64,000 nucleotides of DNA from Thermus tenuipuniceus (GTDB lineage Bacteria > Deinococcota > Deinococci > Deinococcales > Thermaceae). Both the position numbers and the translations under genes were made by a program. Below are positions 60,110 through 64,000 of this stretch, piece by piece (positions within the stretch are counted from its first letter, which is position 1; the number at the start of each line of letters is the position of its first letter). The notes beneath the pieces are model-generated. The model searched no databases, was not told where the DNA came from, and was given only the letters and a program-made list of their open reading frames with translations. Location: NCBI RefSeq assembly GCF_002964845.1, contig NZ_PRDA01000007.1:1-64000 (forward strand). The letters are read 5' to 3'.

Positions 60110-61450
60110 TCAGGGCTCCCGGGCCAGGTCGTTGAAGCGCACATGGGCGGCGTGGAACTGGAGCTCCACCGTGCCCGTGGGGCCGTTTCGCTGTTTGCCC
60201 ACGATGATCTCGGCGATCCCCGCCTTCTCGGAGTGGGGGTTGTAGTACTCGTCCCGGTAGATGAACATGACCAGATCGGCGTCCTGCTCGATGGAGCCCG
60301 ACTCCCGGAGGTCCGAGAGCATGGGGCGCTTGTTGGGTCGGGCCTCCACCGCCCGGGAAAGCTGGCTTAGGGCGATCACGGGCACGTTGAGCTCCCGGGC
60401 GAGGGCCTTAAGCCCCCGGGAGATGGCGGCGATCTCTTGCTGCCGGTTCTCCCCTTGCTTACCCGCCCCGGGCCCGGACATAAGCTGGAGGTAATCGATG
60501 ATGAGAAGGCCCACCTCGTACTGGCTTCTAAGCCGCCTGGCCCGGGCCCTGAGCTCCATCAGGGTGAGGTCTGGGGTGTCGTCGATGTAGATGGGAGCCT
60601 CGGAAAGCCTTCCCGCCACGTCCACCAGGCGGGAGAAGTCGCGGTCCGTGAGCTGACCCAGGCGCACCCGGTTCATGTCGATGCGGGCTTCCGAGCACAT
60701 CATGCGCAGGGTGAGCTGGGAGGCGGGCATCTCCAAGGAGTAGATCCCCACCCCCACCCCTTCCTTCAGGGCGGCGTGCTGGGCAATGGTGAGGGCAAAG
60801 GCGGTCTTTCCCATGGCGGGGCGGGCGGCGATGATGTTTAAGGAGCCCGGGGCCAGGGTACCGATGAGCTGGTCCAGTTCCTTGAAGCCAGTGCGAACCC
60901 CGGAAACCTCCCCCTTGTTCTGGAAGAGGGCCTCGATGTGTTCGAAAGTTTCGTGGATCAACTCCCGCATGGAGCGGGCCTCGGTGTCGGTCTGGGCCAG
61001 GGCCACCTCGAGGATCTTCTTGCCCGCGGTGTCCAGGATCTCGTCCAGGCTTCCCGCCTCCTCGTAGGCCAGGCGCATGGCCTCGCCTGCCGCCTGGATG
61101 AGCTTTCTTAAGGTCCATTTCTCCGCCACGATGCGGGCGTAGTGCTCCGCGTAAGCGGAGGTAGGGGTGGCCTCGGAGAGCTGGGCCAGGTAGCTCGGCC
61201 CACCCACGCTTTCCAGCTCCCCCCGGCGGGATAGCTCCTCCGCCAGGGTCACCAGGTCCACGGGCTTGCCCTGGGACCTTAGGGCCTGCATGGCAGCGTA
61301 GATCTTGCGGTGGGCCTCCGCGTAAAAGGCCTCCGGGGAGGGGAGGAGGCCTTCCAGCTCGTCCAGCACATCGGATTCCAGGAGAATGGCCCCCAGGACG
61401 CTCTGTTCCGCCTCGAGGTTGTGGGGGGGAATACGGCCTTCCATACCCAT
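60110..61450 (-). CDS. dnaB: replicative DNA helicase DnaB
   Basis: A 446-residue hexameric helicase. The N-terminal domain begins RIPPHNLEAEQSVLGAILLE. The RecA-like motor has Walker A ARPAMGKTAFAL, Walker B LLIIDYLQLM, and SQLSRAVEARPNKRPMLSDL. ATG 61450 or the ATG two codons later may start it. No intein is present; the length is standard. Confidence 0.95.
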   Translation of the reverse strand: MGMEGRIPPHNLEAEQSVLGAILLESDVLDELEGLLPSPEAFYAEAHRKIYAAMQALRSQGKPVDLVTLAEELSRRGELESVGGPSYLAQLSEATPTSAYAEHYARIVAEKWTLRKLIQAAGEAMRLAYEEAGSLDEILDTAGKKILEVALAQTDTEARSMRELIHETFEHIEALFQNKGEVSGVRTGFKELDQLIGTLAPGSLNIIAARPAMGKTAFALTIAQHAALKEGVGVGIYSLEMPASQLTLRMMCSEARIDMNRVRLGQLTDRDFSRLVDVAGRLSEAPIYIDDTPDLTLMELRARARRLRSQYEVGLLIIDYLQLMSGPGAGKQGENRQQEIAAISRGLKALARELNVPVIALSQLSRAVEARPNKRPMLSDLRESGSIEQDADLVMFIYRDEYYNPHSEKAGIAEIIVGKQRNGPTGTVELQFHAAHVRFNDLAREP

Positions 61451-61582
61451 AGGCCTTATCAGGCTACGCCCACCTCCCCGGGTTTTGCCAGGGGGCTATC
61501 CCCAAGGTAAACCATGCCTTCCCAAGGCCTCGGCCGTGGGGCCACCTTCGGATTTCTCACCTTTTTCCCTTAGGGTGGGGGT

Positions 61583-63235
61583 GTGCGGTGGCTTCTCGTC
61601 CTTTTCTGGATTGCCCTTATCTCTTGCCGGAGCCAGGCTTTGCCTGAACCCTTTGCCAGCCTGGAAAGGGGCGTGACGGAAGAGGTGCGCCAGGTGGCCC
61701 TGGGAGGGGAAGGGTATGCCCGGATGCTGGCGGGCTGGCTGCTTGTGGACCGGGACGCTTTGCCCAAAGGGCAAACAGATTTGCGCAAGCAAGCGGAGGT
61801 GCCCCTAGCCGAGCGGGCGGAGTACGCTTGGCGCTACGCTCTCTTCCTCGAGGGGGTGCGCGCCTTTGAACCGGGCTGGGAGGCGAGGGAGGCCTGGCGC
61901 AAGGCCGCCTTCCTCCTCCAGGCGGCAGAGGACCCCCGGGCCTTCTCCGCTTGGCAGAGGCTCTTGCCCGAGGAAGAGGCGGTCTCGGCCCTCCTCTCCC
62001 TAGGAGAGGGGGAGCGTCTTTGGGAGGCCCTCTTCCAGGGGCGGGCCTACGAGGCTCTTTTGCGGGTTCTTCCCCTGGGGGTGCGTCCCGACCTCCGCGC
62101 CCAGGCGCTTTTCCGGCTAGGACGCTATGGGGAGGCTTTGCCCTTTTACCAGGAGTGGGCCAGAGAGGACCCCAGGGGGTACCTGGGCCTGGGCTACGCC
62201 CTGTGGCGGCTTGGGCGGAGGGAGGAGGCCCTGGAAGCTCTGGTCCGTTACGACCACCCGGAAAGCCGCTACGCCCAGGGGCGGATCCTGGAGGAGATGG
62301 GAAGGATCCTCGAGGCGGTGGAGGCCTACCGGCAAAGCATCCCCCAGGGGGTCTGGCGGGCCACGGGTCTTCTGGAACGGCAGGGGTTGAAGAAGGAGGC
62401 CCTGGTCCTTTATCTGGACCTGGCCCGGGGTACGAGCCCGTACGCGGACGATGCTGCCCTTCGGGCCTACATCCTGGCGGGGGAGCTGGGCCTGGCCGAA
62501 CCCCGTAGGGAAGCCCTGAACCTGGTGCAAGGGGGGCTAGGCCTTCTTCTGGGGAAGGAGCCCCAGCCTCCACCCCCGGCCCCTTCTTCCTGGCCGCCTC
62601 CCGAAGCCTCCCTGGTGGAGGCCCTGGTGGCTTTCGGCAAGGAGGCCTGGGCCCGGGGGGTGGTGCGCTACGCCCTTTGGCAGCGTCCCCAGGACTGGCC
62701 GGCCTTGGTGCCCCTCCTCTACCGCCTGGGGGCTTACCGGGAGGGGATCCGGGTCGCTTGGCCCACCGCCTTGGCTTACCCCCGCCCCTACCGGGATTGG
62801 GTGGAAGGGTACGCCCGGAGGGAGGGCCTGGACCCCGACCTCCTCTACGCCCTCCTTCACGTGGAAAGCCGCTTTGACCCTTTGGCGGTAAGCCCCACGG
62901 GGGCCCTGGGCTTGGGCCAGTTCCTGCGGAGCACCTGGGCGGACGTGGCCCGGATGCTGGGGGAGCCGCCCGCTGACCCCTTTGAACCCGAGGCCAGCAT
63001 CCGCTATGCCGCCCGCTACCTGCGCTGGCTCCTGGAGCGGTGCGCTGCCTTTAAAGGTCTAGAGCAGGTGGCCTGTGCCGTCACCGCCTATAACGGGGGC
63101 ATCGGCTACACCCTGAGGGGCATCGCCCGGGAGGGGGACCTCTACGCCTTCCTTTGTTTCCAGGAGCGGGACGAGCCCCGGGAGTACCTGGCCAAGGTGC
63201 TCGCTGCCTACGCCGCCTACCGGGCTACTCCTTAG
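61583..63235 (+). CDS. Slt-type lytic transglycosylase, lipoprotein
   Basis: A 550-residue periplasmic murein hydrolase. The leader RWLLVLFWIALISC ends in a lipobox, so it is probably lipid-anchored at the cysteine. Residues 90-400 form a helical superhelix of TPR-like pairs (LFRLGRYGEALPFYQEWARE, AYRLG-type repeats) as in Slt70. The C-terminal SLT domain carries the catalytic glutamate in YALLHVESRFDPLAVSPTGA, then GLGQF where GLMQ is more usual, and AVTAYNGGIGYTLRG. The start is GTG 61583. Confidence 0.87.
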   Translation: MRWLLVLFWIALISCRSQALPEPFASLERGVTEEVRQVALGGEGYARMLAGWLLVDRDALPKGQTDLRKQAEVPLAERAEYAWRYALFLEGVRAFEPGWEAREAWRKAAFLLQAAEDPRAFSAWQRLLPEEEAVSALLSLGEGERLWEALFQGRAYEALLRVLPLGVRPDLRAQALFRLGRYGEALPFYQEWAREDPRGYLGLGYALWRLGRREEALEALVRYDHPESRYAQGRILEEMGRILEAVEAYRQSIPQGVWRATGLLERQGLKKEALVLYLDLARGTSPYADDAALRAYILAGELGLAEPRREALNLVQGGLGLLLGKEPQPPPPAPSSWPPPEASLVEALVAFGKEAWARGVVRYALWQRPQDWPALVPLLYRLGAYREGIRVAWPTALAYPRPYRDWVEGYARREGLDPDLLYALLHVESRFDPLAVSPTGALGLGQFLRSTWADVARMLGEPPADPFEPEASIRYAARYLRWLLERCAAFKGLEQVACAVTAYNGGIGYTLRGIAREGDLYAFLCFQERDEPREYLAKVLAAYAAYRATP

Positions 63236-64000
63236 CCTGGCGTAGGCCCTTTTCCGTCCAGGCGATGAGGGGCTTTAAGGCGAAGGGGGCGAAGAGGGTG
63301 GTGAAGACCACCATGAAGAGGACGATGGCGTACTCCTCTTCGTTCACCGCACCGGCGGCCAGCCCCAAGGCGGCCACGATCAGCCCCACCTCCCCTCGAG
63401 GGGCCATGCCCACCCCCACGGTTAAGGCGGAGCGCACCCCTTGGGTGAGAGCGCCTAGGAAACCCCCCAGCACCTTGCCCAGGATGGCGATAACCGTGAC
63501 CACGCTACCTGCCGCTAAGGTGGCGGGGGAGATGAGGGCGGAAAGCTCCAGCCGCACCCCCACCATAGCGAAGAAGATGGGGGCCAGGAAGCTTTCTATG
63601 GCGAAGATGGGCTCCTCCAGCCTGTACTTTTCCCGCACCTCGGAGAGGAGCATGCCCCCCAGGAAGGCCCCCACAATGGGGGCCAGGCCGATGGCGGCGG
63701 CCAGGGCTGCCATGCCTACCCCTAGGGCCAGGGCGAAGCCCACCGGGCTGCCTACGGGGAGCCGCTCCAGGGGCAGGCGGGCGAAGAGGGGGGAGAGGAC
63801 CACCGCCAGCCCCACGAAGACCACCGAGAGGAGCACAAGCTGCAGAATGGCACCGGTTTCCACCTGGCCCGTCTTGGCTACCCCGTTCACCACCGCCAAG
63901 ACGATGAGGCCCAGCACGTCGTCGATGACCGCAGCCCCCAGGATCACCCGGGCGTAGGGGCGGGAAAGCACCCCGAGTTCCTGCAAAACCCGGGCGGTGA
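63225..64000 (-). CDS. cation/proton antiporter (CPA2 type), 5' end outside window
   Basis: The C-terminal 258 or so codons of a monovalent cation/H+ exchanger. The conserved paired acidic motif is VILGAAVIDDVLGLIVLAVV, and further membrane segments include AAIGLAPIVGAFLGGMLLSE and VGVGMAPRGEVGLIVAALGL, matching the KefB/Nha-type family. No TrkA-N domain follows; it ends ALKPLIAWTEKGLRQAKE. The gene enters from beyond 64000. Its stop overlaps the convergent transglycosylase by 11 bases. Confidence 0.88.
   Translation of the reverse strand, partial: TARVLQELGVLSRPYARVILGAAVIDDVLGLIVLAVVNGVAKTGQVETGAILQLVLLSVVFVGLAVVLSPLFARLPLERLPVGSPVGFALALGVGMAALAAAIGLAPIVGAFLGGMLLSEVREKYRLEEPIFAIESFLAPIFFAMVGVRLELSALISPATLAAGSVVTVIAILGKVLGGFLGALTQGVRSALTVGVGMAPRGEVGLIVAALGLAAGAVNEEEYAIVLFMVVFTTLFAPFALKPLIAWTEKGLRQAKE

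Overview
The window is a high-GC bacterial chromosome segment that I assign to the genus Thermus, probably a species close to but distinct from T. thermophilus. The evidence is a set of Thermus-type proteins: a cytochrome c-552 precursor, the 27-residue ribosomal protein Thx, homoisocitrate dehydrogenase of the alpha-aminoadipate lysine pathway, and the pilM-N-O-W-Q cluster. Promoters are TTGACA/TATAAT-like. Many genes start 6-8 nt after a -10 box, so they look leaderless. Genes are densely packed with ATGA stop-start overlaps.

Region 1 (1-2213, minus): thiamine pyrophosphokinase with an ABC ATPase, then cytochrome c-552. Region 2 (2341-13302, plus): a thiosulfate-oxidising (Sox) cluster in the order soxW-Y-Z-A-X-B, a second soxX-soxA pair, rhodanese, a DUF302 protein, SoxF-type flavoprotein, terminator, soxC-soxD and ccdA. 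Region 3 (13376-20383, plus): the cytochrome c maturation operon ccmA-B-C-D-E-F-G-H, a CcmI-like TPR protein fused to a cytochrome c domain, and a Rieske protein. Regions 2 and 3 fit together: the Sox system needs several periplasmic c-type cytochromes and the ccm operon attaches their heme, while cytochrome c-552 is a plausible electron acceptor leading to the terminal oxidase.

Region 4 (20380-24198): tyrS and a small secreted or anchored protein share a symmetric promoter, followed by rpsT, thx, a DUF4388 protein and thrB. Region 5 (about 24240-26320): a lower-GC accessory island with a six-unit AAG repeat inside a promoter, a cysteine-rich ORF with an apparently interrupted signal peptide, a membrane protein, a 622-bp insertion-sequence remnant with 25-bp inverted repeats, and two tandem small membrane paralogues. 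Region 6 (26313-33400): nnr, sirtuin, der, acyltransferase, DUF4870, acpS with a coupled 42-residue ORF, rsmF and a vapBC-type toxin-antitoxin pair.

Region 7 (33381-43030, minus): pilMNOWQ (type IV pili and DNA uptake), aroC-K-B, and homoisocitrate dehydrogenase. Region 8 (43103-47461): DUF5317, a membrane HD-GYP phosphodiesterase, a 29-31-residue peptide gene with its own promoter and terminator, a structured intergenic region, tRNA-Asp and tRNA-Phe, an unknown protein, coaX and an OsmC protein. Region 9 (47510-64000): cell-wall amidase, a Ser/Thr kinase with an exported partner, patatin, lepB, lutABC, gltB, a protoglobin, dnaB, a lytic transglycosylase, and a partial cation/proton antiporter running off the end.

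The most unusual material is the accessory island at 24.2-26.3 kb, the duplicated SoxXA pair, the small peptide genes, and a strongly over-represented CCTCGAGG palindrome across the window.
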